33,184 nt of DNA, from the NCBI GenBank assembly GCA_902803135.1, contig CADCPA010000295.1, positions 1 to 33,184 of the forward strand, given 5' to 3'. This stretch comes from an uncultured bacterium (lineage in GTDB: Bacteria > Verrucomicrobiota > Kiritimatiellia > RFP12 > UBA1067). The notes beneath the pieces are model-generated. The model did no database searches. It saw nothing but the letters and a program-made list of their open reading frames with translations, and had not been told where the DNA came from. The position numbers and the translations under genes were made by a program. Shown piece after piece: positions 6,139 to 14,135 of the stretch; positions within the stretch are counted from its first letter, which is position 1, and each line of letters opens with the position of its first letter.

Positions 6139-6615
6139 ATGAACAGCATCAAGAAAATCGGCGTTCTCGCTTTGGCTCTTTGCGCAACCTTCGCGGCGAG
6201 CGCGTTTCCGCATCACGGCGGTTTCTACGGCGGCTACCACCACCGCCATCATGTCGGCACGGGCTTTGCCATCGGCGCCGGCATCCTCGGCGCCGGTCTG
6301 CTCGCCTCGGCCATCTACGATGCCACGCATCCGTCCTACTACCGTTCGCCCGTCGTCGTGACGCCGCCGGTGGTGACGACGCCTGTGATCCAGCAGCCGG
6401 TCGTCGTACAGCAGCCTGTCATTCAGCAGCCCGTCATTCAGCAGCCCGTCATCCAGCAGCCCGTCGTGCAGGCGGCGCCGCGCTACGAGACCCGGACGCA
6501 GAACGTGTGGGTTGAAGGCCGCTATGTCGACCAGGTCAACGACCGCGGCCAGACGGTTCGCGTGTGGCAGCCCGGCCACTACGAACAGCAGCAGGTTCAG
6601 GTCCAGGTTCCCTGA
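6139..6615 (+). CDS. Secreted His/Val/Gln/Pro-repeat protein, unknown function
   Basis: A 158-residue protein with a signal peptide (MNSIKKIGVLALALCATFAASA). It continues with a His/Gly/Tyr-rich stretch (about 25-40), a Gly/Ala-rich hydrophobic segment (about 43-58, possible membrane or glycine-zipper contact), a VIQQP repeat tract (about 78-110), and a C-terminal block with WVEGRY and WQPGHYE, a pattern shared by small periplasmic proteins with repeated WxPGxY/W units. The ribosome site AAAGGAG lies eight bases before the ATG. The gene lies 64 nt behind secA with no visible terminator between them. Envelope or metal-related function is possible from the His-rich region, but unproven. Confidence 0.75.
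   Translation: MNSIKKIGVLALALCATFAASAFPHHGGFYGGYHHRHHVGTGFAIGAGILGAGLLASAIYDATHPSYYRSPVVVTPPVVTTPVIQQPVVVQQPVIQQPVIQQPVIQQPVVQAAPRYETRTQNVWVEGRYVDQVNDRGQTVRVWQPGHYEQQQVQVQVP
6409..6468 (+). repeat. 15-bp coding tandem repeat, four copies
   Basis: Four consecutive units of the type CAGCAGCCCGTCATT (6409, 6424, 6439, 6454) encode QQPVI/QQPVV. The units differ by one to three bases. Copy-number change would lengthen or shorten the protein by five residues without a frameshift. Confidence 0.85.
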
Positions 6616-6649
6616 CGCCGGGTGACCGGTTCACGCGCATCTCGTTGCC

Positions 6650-7468
6650 ATGAAGCATTCCAAGGTTGCGGTCATCGTCCTTGCCCTGGTGATGGTGTTC
6701 CTCTATCTTCCGATCTTCGTTCTGGTCGGAAACTCCTTCAATGCGTCGAAATTCGGAGGTGAATGGTCGGGCTTCACCCTGAAGTGGTACGAGATGCTGT
6801 TTTCGTCCCAAAACCGCGCGATCTGGCAGGCGTTCGAACGGTCGCTGATCATCGCGGCCGCTGCGACAATCGCCTCGTGCATTCTCGGCACGACGGCGGC
6901 TCTTGCGCTTCATCGGTGGAAGGACCGTTTGCAGGCCTTCCACTATGGTCTCATCTACACCCCGCTCGTGATGCCGGAGATCCTCATGGGCATTTCGCTG
7001 CTGATGATGTTCACGGCGGTCGGCATCGGATGCGGACTCTTCACCATCTGGATCGCCCACACGACGTTCTGCGTCTCGTATGTCGCGATGACCGTGCTGG
7101 CGCGTCTTCAGGATTTCGACGACCGCATCACCGAGGCGGCCTACGACCTCGGCGCCGGGCCGTTCTACACGTTTTTCCATGTCGTACTGCCGATCCTGCT
7201 GCCGGGCATCATCGCCGGCGGCCTGCTCGCGTTCACGCTTTCCATCGACGATTTCGTGATCACGTTCTTCGTCACGGGTCCGGGTGCGGACACGCTGCCG
7301 TTGAAAATCTACTCGATGATCAAGCACTCGAAACAGATGCCGGTAATCAACTCCCTGTCGACGTTGATGCTGGTCCTGACTTGCGTGCTCGTGGCTGCTT
7401 CGCGTTTCATGTCCAACCGCCGCCGTCGGCATCTGCCGAGCCTGAAGAGCGCCCGCGCGCTTTCCTGA
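6650..7468 (+). CDS. potC: ABC transporter permease, spermidine/putrescine PotC type
   Basis: A 272-residue inner-membrane permease with about six hydrophobic segments (the first at residues 6-28, the last near 238-256). The EAA loop that docks the ATPase reads EAAYDLGAGPFYTFFHVVLP (about 162-181), and SIDDFVITFFVTGPG is the usual PotC signature. Polyamine uptake needs PotA, PotB and PotD, none of which is in the window, so the partners must be encoded elsewhere or upstream genes have been lost. It starts at ATG 6650 with no clear Shine-Dalgarno, 34 nt after the preceding gene. Related permeases for other cationic or organic substrates are alternatives. Confidence 0.85.
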   Translation: MKHSKVAVIVLALVMVFLYLPIFVLVGNSFNASKFGGEWSGFTLKWYEMLFSSQNRAIWQAFERSLIIAAAATIASCILGTTAALALHRWKDRLQAFHYGLIYTPLVMPEILMGISLLMMFTAVGIGCGLFTIWIAHTTFCVSYVAMTVLARLQDFDDRITEAAYDLGAGPFYTFFHVVLPILLPGIIAGGLLAFTLSIDDFVITFFVTGPGADTLPLKIYSMIKHSKQMPVINSLSTLMLVLTCVLVAASRFMSNRRRRHLPSLKSARALS

Positions 7469-7512
7469 GTGCGCGGGAAATGTCTGCCGCCGCCTTTCGA
7501 CGAGGCGACGGC
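7452..7512 (+). other. Two hairpins at the end of potC
   Basis: CCCGCGC (7452-7458) pairs with GCGCGGG (7471-7477) across the stop codon. A second stem, GCCGCCGCC (7486-7494) with GGCGACGGC (7504-7512), has one mismatch. Neither is followed by a T-run, so they may attenuate or stabilise the mRNA 3' end rather than terminate. They could also be chance in GC-rich DNA. Confidence 0.25.
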
Positions 7513-7544
7513 CGGTCGGACAGTCGGGAATGAGGATTGTCAAG

Positions 7545-9383
7545 ATGAGTGAATGCATTTTCGGTCGGCTGCAACAGCTTCTGCACCTGTCCTTTCGTAC
7601 GATAGCGGCGGTCGCTCTGATTGGCCTCGGCGGGCGTCTGCGCGCCGCAGATCCCTACGTCGCCTACATCTATCCCTCCAGCCTTCAGGCCGGCACGACC
7701 AACCGCGTCGTCGTGGGCGGACAGTTCCTCGGCGGCCTTCGCGGCGGGGACGTCAGCGGGGCACGCGTCACGGTTCTTTCCGCCGAACTCGTCCCCGGCT
7801 TCCCGGCCCCGCCGACGTCGCAGCGGCGTTACCTGACGAAGTGGCTGGACCAGATTGCGGCCGGCGACCGTACCGCGCCGCCGCTGCCGGAAAACGAGGA
7901 TGCGCGCGTCAACGAATGGCCCAGCAACCGCTGGTGGTCCGTGCTCGGAACGCTTGACGCGCAGCAGATCTCCCTGGTCGAGCAGTACCTGTTCACGCCG
8001 CGCAATGCGCTTCAAATGTCTCCCGCCATGAGCCAGAAGGCCCTCGTCACCATCGCGGTTGATGCGGATGCCGCGCTTGGCGCGCGGGATTTCCGATTGT
8101 GGACGCCGAGCGGTTGTTCGCCGCCGCGTCCGCTGATTGTGACGAAATCCGCCCATCTCCAGGAACCGCTCTATACCGCGCCGCACCGCTCCCAGCCAGC
8201 ACGGCCGGAACTCGGCGCCGTTCCCTGCTGGCTCGACGGGCAGATCGACCCCGGCCAGACCGATGCCTGGCGCATGCCCGGTCTCGTCAAGGGCCGCGTC
8301 TTGACCTTTCAGGCGGTCGCCCGCGAGTTCCAGCCCTATATCGGCGACGCCGTACCGGGGTTCTTCAATCCCGTGCTCCGCATCGTCGACGATGCGGGAC
8401 ATGAAGTCGCGCTGGCAGACGATTTCTTCTACCATCCGGACAGCGTGCTCACGTTCACCGTTCCCGCGGATGGCGACTACACGTTGGAGATCCATGACAA
8501 CCTCTACCGCGGACGCGACGATTTCGTCTATTCGATCAAGGTGACGGAAGGGTCTGCGGCACGGCCGAAGCTCGGCGGACTTTCCCTGTCGCCGCTGCCG
8601 GATCTCGCCGTCCCCACGAATGCGCTGATCGCTTCCTTCACGGGCGTGGTGGCCCAGCCCGGCACCGTGGCGACGAATGCCTTTGAAATCGCCGAAGCCG
8701 GCGACTATGTGTTCGACCTGCTGGCCCGCCGCGCGGGTTCGCCCCTCGACGCCCGGTTCGTCGTCTATAACGCCGCGGGAACGGAGGTGTTCCGTTGCAA
8801 CGACGTCACCAACATCGTCCATCTCGGCAGCATCATTCAGGCGGAGTGCGACCCTGTCGGCCGAGTGCGTCTCGAAGCCGGTGCCTATACGGCCTGCGTG
8901 ACGGACGAGGCCCAGAAGGGCGGCGGCGCCTATGGCTACACGCTTCGCATCCACCGTCCTTCGCCCCGCTTCGATGTCTGGGCGAAAAAGAGCGGTCTGG
9001 TCCTCCGTCCCTGGGCAAAGGCTTCGCTGCCGCTGACAATCGTCCGACATGACGGTTTCGACCAACCCATCCATCTGGAGAACAACGCGTATCTCACCTT
9101 CAAGCCCCAGGAGATCCCCGCGGGGACGAATGCGTTCGTCGTCACGGCAACGATGAAGCCGCATCCGCCCGCCTATGAGCCCCATCTCGCCCTGTGGGCC
9201 ACGGCCAAACAAGGCGAGCGTTCGTGGCGTGTTCCCGTCGTGCCCGCCAACGAATACAACCAGGCTTTCGCCTGGAACCATCTTGTCCGTGCCCGCGGTT
9301 TTGCATTCCGTGCGCTTCCCGCACCGCCGCCGAAAAAGCCCCCGGCGAAGCCAGACGACAAGAACACGCCCAAACATCGCTGA
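7545..9383 (+). CDS. Secreted protein with PPC-like beta-sandwich domains, unknown function
   Basis: A protein of about 612 residues. A hydrophobic signal segment (TIAAVALIGLGG) precedes a predicted cleavage near LRAADPYV. The mature start (YVAYIYPSSLQAGTTNRVVVGGQFLGG) resembles an IPT/TIG-like opening. Two later stretches (about 270-330, ending TFTVPADGDYTLEIHDNLYRGRDDFVY, and about 375-465) resemble bacterial pre-peptidase C-terminal (PPC) domains, common in large exported proteins of Planctomycetes and Verrucomicrobia. The C-terminus is a Pro/Lys-rich tail. No catalytic domain was recognised. The ATG at 7545 has AGGA at good spacing; ATG 7530, in the same frame, is an alternative. Confidence 0.7.
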   Translation: MSECIFGRLQQLLHLSFRTIAAVALIGLGGRLRAADPYVAYIYPSSLQAGTTNRVVVGGQFLGGLRGGDVSGARVTVLSAELVPGFPAPPTSQRRYLTKWLDQIAAGDRTAPPLPENEDARVNEWPSNRWWSVLGTLDAQQISLVEQYLFTPRNALQMSPAMSQKALVTIAVDADAALGARDFRLWTPSGCSPPRPLIVTKSAHLQEPLYTAPHRSQPARPELGAVPCWLDGQIDPGQTDAWRMPGLVKGRVLTFQAVAREFQPYIGDAVPGFFNPVLRIVDDAGHEVALADDFFYHPDSVLTFTVPADGDYTLEIHDNLYRGRDDFVYSIKVTEGSAARPKLGGLSLSPLPDLAVPTNALIASFTGVVAQPGTVATNAFEIAEAGDYVFDLLARRAGSPLDARFVVYNAAGTEVFRCNDVTNIVHLGSIIQAECDPVGRVRLEAGAYTACVTDEAQKGGGAYGYTLRIHRPSPRFDVWAKKSGLVLRPWAKASLPLTIVRHDGFDQPIHLENNAYLTFKPQEIPAGTNAFVVTATMKPHPPAYEPHLALWATAKQGERSWRVPVVPANEYNQAFAWNHLVRARGFAFRALPAPPPKKPPAKPDDKNTPKHR

Positions 9384-9425
9384 TACGGCCGGTCGACTCG
9401 ACCTCCAGGAGAAGGAGAACATGTT

Positions 9426-10370
9426 ATGAAAATAGGTCTGATGGCGATGATTGTCGCCGTGGGTGCGACGATCTGGGCGGGTCCGCGCGAAGACGGACTC
9501 TTCATTTCCCATGTCCATCGCGGCGGCGGCAAGTTTGAGCGTCCCGACAATACGCTGGAAACGTTCCTCTGGTGTTGGGGCAACGGCTCGGCGCTCGAGT
9601 GCGACTGCCGGTGCACGAAGGACGGGGTCGGAATCATGTTCCACGACAACGATCTCAAACGGACGCCGCGGGGCATTCCGGAGGCGTGGAAGACGCGCAG
9701 GATCGACGAGATGGACTGGGCGGAACTCCGCGACATCGACGTCGGCTCCTATCTGGATCCACAGTATGCGTCGCAGCGCATTCCCACGATGCAGGCCGTG
9801 ATGGCGGCGATGGCGGGGCATCCGTCGTACCTCCTGTTCGTGGACGAGAAGGGGGCGGGGCCGGCGCGCATTGCCGCCGAGGCCCGCAAGGCCGGCGTGC
9901 TTGACCAAATCTACTACACCGGCAACAGCTATGCCAACATCGTGAAATGGAACGAGCTCGTGCCCGGGGGCAAATCGCTCCTTTGGATCGGCAAGTTCCC
10001 CAGATTCAAGGACCGCTTCGATCCCGCGGCGCGTGCGGTCTTGACGAAGACCGTGCAGGCGCATTTCGAGAAGTACATGGTCGAGCTGCGCAAGGCCGGC
10101 TTCAAGTACGTCACCGCCGTGTCGCTGCACACCTACTGGAATCCCGCGGATCCCGTGGATCCGTTCATCCTCGGCACGGACTACCTGAAGAAGCTCATCG
10201 ACGAGTTTCACGCGCATGGCGTGAAGGTCTGCTCGATTCCGTTCGAGGGCGGTGAAAAGGAAGAATGCTACTACCGCCTCTGGGAACTCGGCTGCGACGG
10301 CTTCTCGACCGACTATCCCTCCGTCATGTTCAAAGTCATCCACGATCTGAAAAGCAAGGGCGTCCCGTGA
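9426..10370 (+). CDS. Secreted glycerophosphodiester phosphodiesterase-like protein
   Basis: A 314-residue protein with a short signal peptide (MKIGLMAMIVAVGATIWAG). GDPD-family motifs follow: ISHVHRGGG...RPDNTLETF corresponds to the HRG..PENT box, ALECDCRCTKDGV to the metal-binding E.D....KDG box, and MFHDNDLKRT to the HD box (second catalytic His). The C-terminal half keeps the TIM-barrel pattern (GCDGFSTDYP near the end). Predicted to hydrolyse glycerophosphodiesters outside the cytoplasm; true substrates in this lineage are unknown. AGGAGAAGGAG lies upstream of the ATG. Its TGA overlaps the next start (GTGA, 10367-10370). Confidence 0.85.
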   Translation: MKIGLMAMIVAVGATIWAGPREDGLFISHVHRGGGKFERPDNTLETFLWCWGNGSALECDCRCTKDGVGIMFHDNDLKRTPRGIPEAWKTRRIDEMDWAELRDIDVGSYLDPQYASQRIPTMQAVMAAMAGHPSYLLFVDEKGAGPARIAAEARKAGVLDQIYYTGNSYANIVKWNELVPGGKSLLWIGKFPRFKDRFDPAARAVLTKTVQAHFEKYMVELRKAGFKYVTAVSLHTYWNPADPVDPFILGTDYLKKLIDEFHAHGVKVCSIPFEGGEKEECYYRLWELGCDGFSTDYPSVMFKVIHDLKSKGVP

Positions 10371-11833
10371 GCTGCTCCTTCGACCAGGCGCTGGACATCG
10401 TCACCCAGCTCCTCGACGCCCTCCATCGCGCCCATCTTGGCGAAGCGCCCGACTTCGACATCGTGCCAGACGGCCTGATCGTCAAGATGGACGATAACAA
10501 CCGTCCCGTCGTGCGCATCGACCTCGATCGGGGCGATGATGTGTGTCCGCCGAAGCCGCTGTCCCTTTGGCGCTACCGCGCACCGGAACGCTGGTGGGGC
10601 GCCGAGAAGAATTCGTGGACGGACCAATATGCGTTGGCGGCGTTGTTTGTCGAACTCGTCACGGGCGAGGCGCCGTTTGCCGACGTCTTCGCGACGGAAG
10701 ACGTGAACATCGTCAAGACGGTGCTGGCGAACCGGCCGCCGAACCTGCCAGCAGATCTTCCGCGGCGTGCGGTTCTGCTGCGTGCCCTGGCCAAGGATCC
10801 GCGCGCCCGCTATCGGAGCTGCTCGGCGTTTGTCGCCGCGCTTGCCGGCTTCCCCTCCGCGAAGACGGCGTCTTCTGCCGAACAGGCCGACGTACAGTCC
10901 CGCAAGACGCGTGTGCGACGCCCGCTGGCGAAGCGGACGATCGCCTTTGCCCTGGCGGCGATCGCCGCCCTCGTGTGGGGATTCAAGTCCGGTTGGCTGC
11001 AGCAGATGCTCGAGACGTACGGCAGCTCGCGTCAAGTCGACTACCAGAAGCGGGTGGACGCCTATGAGAAGGCGCGCGCCGCCGAACAGACTTCGTTCCG
11101 GCAGGACCGCGAAGCGAAACTCGCGGCACTGCAGGCGGAAATCGGACGGCAGAGCGCGGTCGCCGCCGCCGCGTTGAAAGAGTATCGGGATTTTCTCGCG
11201 AACGGGGGGTGTGCGGCCCTGTCCGTTTCACGCGATGTCCGCGCGCAAAAGGCCCGGAAGGCCGCCGAGGACCTCTCCACTGCGGAGAACGAGCTGACGG
11301 CGGACCGGACGCTGGAAAATGCGTTGATCTCCCTGCTGCAGTCCGGCAAATTCATGAGCGGTGTCGTGCCGCGGGCGATTCCGGCGGACTCCGAAGTCGT
11401 GGCCGCCTACCGGAATCTGATCGAGAAGGCGAAGTCCCTTGGCGACTTGCAGCTCAAATACACCGACAGGCATCCGTCGGTCATTGCCGCCCAGAAGAAC
11501 CATTCGGATGCCAAGATCCGTTTCACGACGGCGATCGATGGTGCACGGAAGCAGATCCAGACGCGCATCGAACTGCGTGAGAAGACGGTCGACGGGCTTC
11601 GACATGTGTCTGAAGCGGCCGAAAAGGAGTCGTTGTCGGCCGAACAGGCCTTTGCGGCGGCCGAGGCGAAGCAGTTTGCCCTCAAGCGAGCCGTCGAGCG
11701 CGAATCCGACCGTCTGGCCGATCTGCGACGCAAAGAGATCGAGCTTCGGTTCGGGATTCGGTTCGGGACGGCGTCCGCGTCGACAAATAGAGCCGAAAAA
11801 GCGGAACAAGTGGCGCGCGAACCTCACTTATGA
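10367..11833 (+). CDS. Truncated pseudokinase C-lobe with membrane anchor and long coiled coil
   Basis: A 488-residue protein starting at GTG that overlaps the upstream stop. Residues about 4-160 follow a Ser/Thr kinase C-lobe: helix E (FDQALDIVTQLLDALHRAH), a degenerate catalytic loop (DFDIVPDGL in place of HRDIKPSNI; Asp kept, Lys and Asn lost), DLDRG in place of DFG, an intact APERW, and TDQYALAALFVELVTGEAPF. The ATP-binding N-lobe with the Gly loop and VAIK lysine is absent. A membrane helix (TIAFALAAIAALVWGF, about 191-207) is followed by about 260 residues of Ala/Glu/Lys/Arg-rich coiled coil, predicted to lie outside the cytoplasm. It is probably a scaffold or sensor rather than an enzyme. 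The last codons overlap the dapA promoter. Confidence 0.7.
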   Translation: MSCSFDQALDIVTQLLDALHRAHLGEAPDFDIVPDGLIVKMDDNNRPVVRIDLDRGDDVCPPKPLSLWRYRAPERWWGAEKNSWTDQYALAALFVELVTGEAPFADVFATEDVNIVKTVLANRPPNLPADLPRRAVLLRALAKDPRARYRSCSAFVAALAGFPSAKTASSAEQADVQSRKTRVRRPLAKRTIAFALAAIAALVWGFKSGWLQQMLETYGSSRQVDYQKRVDAYEKARAAEQTSFRQDREAKLAALQAEIGRQSAVAAAALKEYRDFLANGGCAALSVSRDVRAQKARKAAEDLSTAENELTADRTLENALISLLQSGKFMSGVVPRAIPADSEVVAAYRNLIEKAKSLGDLQLKYTDRHPSVIAAQKNHSDAKIRFTTAIDGARKQIQTRIELREKTVDGLRHVSEAAEKESLSAEQAFAAAEAKQFALKRAVERESDRLADLRRKEIELRFGIRFGTASASTNRAEKAEQVAREPHL

Positions 11834-11839
11834 TATAAT
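11831..11839 (+). promoter_or_regulatory. dapA extended -10 promoter
   Basis: TGATATAAT is an extended -10 box (TATAAT at 11834-11839), overlapping the stop codon of the upstream gene. No good -35 is seen. A 28-nt leader with AAGGAG precedes the dapA ATG. Confidence 0.65.
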
Positions 11840-11867
11840 GAATAGTCTGCGAAAAGGAGTAGTCAAG

Positions 11868-12746
11868 ATGTTGAAGCTGAAAGGTACGATCACGGCGATG
11901 GTGACGCCGTTTGACGCGAACGACAATGTGGACTATGGCGCCCTGAAGGCCTTCGTCGACTGGCAGTGCGAGAGCGGGGTGGAAGGCATTTGCGCCGTCG
12001 GCACGAGCGGCGAGTCGCCCACGCTGTCCCATGAAGAACACCACAAGGTCATTGAGAAGACGATTGAATTTGCCGCGGGCCGCGTGAAGGTCATTGCCGG
12101 TACGGGCGCGAACTCCACGGCCGAAGCCATTTCCCTGACGCGTGCGGCCATCGCCGCCGGCGGGGCGGATGCCTCGCTTCAGGTGACGCCGTACTACAAC
12201 AAGCCGAACGCCGAAGGCATCTACCGTCACTTTGCGACAATCGCCGATCTCGGTCTGCCGGTCGTGCTGTACAACGTGCCGGGCCGCAGCGGCAGGGAGA
12301 TTCCGCTCGACGTCGTCGCGCGCCTGGCGCAGCATCCGAACGTGGTGGCGATCAAGGAAGCCGGCGGCAGCGTCGAGCGTGTGAGCGCGATCAAGCACAT
12401 CTGCCCCGACTTCACGGTTCTGTCCGGCGACGATTCACTGACGCTGCCGATGGTGAGCGTGGGTGCGGAAGGCGTGATTTCCGTCGCGTCGAACGTCATG
12501 CCGAAGGAAGTCGGCGATTTCGTGCGCCTCGCGCTGGCCGAAGATTTCCCCGCGGCCCGTGCGGCGCATTTCAAGCTCTACAATCTGTTCCATGATCTGT
12601 TCATCGACACGAATCCGATCATGGTGAAGGAAGCGCTGGTGCTGATGAAGAAGATCGGTCCGGGTTTCCGTCTGCCGCTGTGCGAGACGACGCCCGAGAA
12701 GCGCGAGCAGATGCGCAAGACGCTGGCCGCGCTCGGCCTCGTCTGA
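11868..12746 (+). CDS. dapA: 4-hydroxy-tetrahydrodipicolinate synthase DapA
   Basis: A 292-residue TIM-barrel lyase condensing pyruvate with aspartate semialdehyde, the first committed step to diaminopimelate and lysine. Signatures are AVGTSGESPTLSHEEH (near residue 40), VTPYYNKPN with the active-site Tyr (about 107-114), YNVPGRSG, and AIKEAGG carrying the Schiff-base Lys (about 162). Length matches the family. The start at 11868 has AAGGAG at good spacing. dapB follows 77 nt downstream, so the two consecutive pathway enzymes are likely co-transcribed from the promoter at 11831. Confidence 0.96.
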   Translation: MLKLKGTITAMVTPFDANDNVDYGALKAFVDWQCESGVEGICAVGTSGESPTLSHEEHHKVIEKTIEFAAGRVKVIAGTGANSTAEAISLTRAAIAAGGADASLQVTPYYNKPNAEGIYRHFATIADLGLPVVLYNVPGRSGREIPLDVVARLAQHPNVVAIKEAGGSVERVSAIKHICPDFTVLSGDDSLTLPMVSVGAEGVISVASNVMPKEVGDFVRLALAEDFPAARAAHFKLYNLFHDLFIDTNPIMVKEALVLMKKIGPGFRLPLCETTPEKREQMRKTLAALGLV

Positions 12747-12823
12747 GTTGCGGAAAGCGGGGGCGCCATGCCGGAGAGGACCGTGCGAGTGAATCCGGGA
12801 TGACTTTTGAAAGGATATTCAAC

Positions 12824-13561
12824 ATGAAGGTTGCGATTTTAGGCGCCGCGGGGCGCATGGGACAGATGCTGGTGAAGCTGGCCGAGGCCGACGCCGATTT
12901 GACGGTGGTCGCGAAGATCGACATTGCGCCGGGCTATGACGCGGAATGGCCGGCGGAGACGCAGGCCGTCATTGACTTCTCCTTTCACACGGCCGTGGCG
13001 CCGAACATCGAAAAGGCGGCCGCGCAGGGCATTGCCTACGTCGTCGGCACCACGGGGCTGACGGCGGAGGAGCAGGCGCGCGTCGACGCGTGCGCTGCGC
13101 GCATTCCGGTCGTCCAGGCCGCCAACTATTCGCTCGGCGTCAATCTGCTGCTCGACCTCGTGAAACGGGCGGCGGCCGTGCTCGGCCCGGCGTACGATAT
13201 CGAAGTCGTCGAGATGCACCATCGCCATAAGAAGGACGCGCCCTCGGGCACGGCGCTCATGTTGGCGAACGCTGCGGCCGCCGGTCGCAACGTCAAGCTC
13301 GACGATGTCGCGTGCTACGGCCGTGAAGGTCTGGTCGGCGAGCGTCCGGAAGGGGAAATCGCGCTCCATGCGCTGCGCGGCGGTTCCGTCGTCGGCGACC
13401 ACACCGTGATGTTCGCAGGCGAGGTCGAACGCGTTGAGATCACGCACAAGGCGCAGTCCCGCGAGGCCTTTGCCGCCGGCGCGCTGCGGGCAGCCTCCTG
13501 GGCCGCCGGACGCACGCCTGGCAAGTACGACATGCGCGATGTGCTCGGTTTCGACAAGTAA
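12824..13561 (+). CDS. dapB: 4-hydroxy-tetrahydrodipicolinate reductase DapB
   Basis: A 245-residue NAD(P)H-dependent reductase, the second step of the DAP/lysine branch. Visible features are the dinucleotide fold AILGAAGRMGQML at the start, VGTTGLTAEEQ (about 75), the EMHHRHKKDAPSGTA catalytic segment (His-His and Lys, about 130), and GEVERVEITHKAQSREAFAAGAL near the C-terminus. The N-terminal domain is somewhat short, as in the compact DapB group. The start at 12824 was chosen for the Rossmann motif directly after it and the AAAGGA upstream; an upstream in-frame extension would overlap dapA. Confidence 0.95.
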   Translation: MKVAILGAAGRMGQMLVKLAEADADLTVVAKIDIAPGYDAEWPAETQAVIDFSFHTAVAPNIEKAAAQGIAYVVGTTGLTAEEQARVDACAARIPVVQAANYSLGVNLLLDLVKRAAAVLGPAYDIEVVEMHHRHKKDAPSGTALMLANAAAAGRNVKLDDVACYGREGLVGERPEGEIALHALRGGSVVGDHTVMFAGEVERVEITHKAQSREAFAAGALRAASWAAGRTPGKYDMRDVLGFDK

Positions 13562-13570
13562 GGAGAGTCC

Positions 13571-14107
13571 ATGAAGCACACGAGTCCCGATAAAATGCTC
13601 GAGTGGGGCATCGCCGGCATCTGCAGCGTTGCGCTCCATGTCTTCATCATCGTCCTCCTGGTGTGGAGCGGACGTCCCAGCCGCGAGGCTGCTGCGGATG
13701 CCGATGTCGCCACGGCCTCGGTCATGCCGGCCCCGGGAACATCCGAAGTCGTGCCGGACACGCCGCGGGACGTCGCGTCGCCGCCGCCGGTCTCGTCCCG
13801 CGATTCCCAGCCTCTCGGAAATGCGCTCGAGACCCGCAACTTCGATCGGCCGGCGACGTCCCGTACGGGGACGACGCGTCCGGCGCGCACGACGAAGCCG
13901 AATGCCGCCGCCACTTCGGCACCCGCCGCGGGCGAAGGTGCGCCGAAGACGCGAAGCTATCGCGTCAAGGCCGGCGACAATCTGACGCGTCTTGCGCGCG
14001 AATGCGGCAGTACGCCGGCCGAGCTCGCGAAGCTCAACGGCGTGGATGAGAAAAAACTGGCGGACCTCAAGGTCGGCCAGACGATCAAGCTCAAGGTCAA
14101 CGACTGA
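13571..14107 (+). CDS. Membrane-anchored LysM protein
   Basis: A 178-residue protein. A short cytoplasmic start is followed by one membrane helix (GIAGICSVALHVFIIVLLVW, about 13-32) and then a Pro/Ser/Thr/Ala-rich linker (about 35-125). A single LysM domain forms the C-terminus (YRVKAGDNLTRLAREC through LKVGQTIKL, about 129-176). LysM domains bind the GlcNAc backbone of peptidoglycan. No catalytic domain is attached, so it probably tethers the inner membrane to the wall. It lies ten bases after dapB with AAGGAGAG as ribosome site, within an apparent dapA-dapB-LysM operon. Confidence 0.85.
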   Translation: MKHTSPDKMLEWGIAGICSVALHVFIIVLLVWSGRPSREAAADADVATASVMPAPGTSEVVPDTPRDVASPPPVSSRDSQPLGNALETRNFDRPATSRTGTTRPARTTKPNAAATSAPAAGEGAPKTRSYRVKAGDNLTRLARECGSTPAELAKLNGVDEKKLADLKVGQTIKLKVND

Positions 14108-14135
14108 CGATCTTCCACTTGAAAGGACCAGATCC

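Noticed and set aside
6409-6468. Short tandem repeats as a CRISPR array
   Set aside because: Units are contiguous, 15 bp, and in frame inside a coding region without spacers. No CRISPR-type repeat-spacer pattern was seen anywhere in the window.
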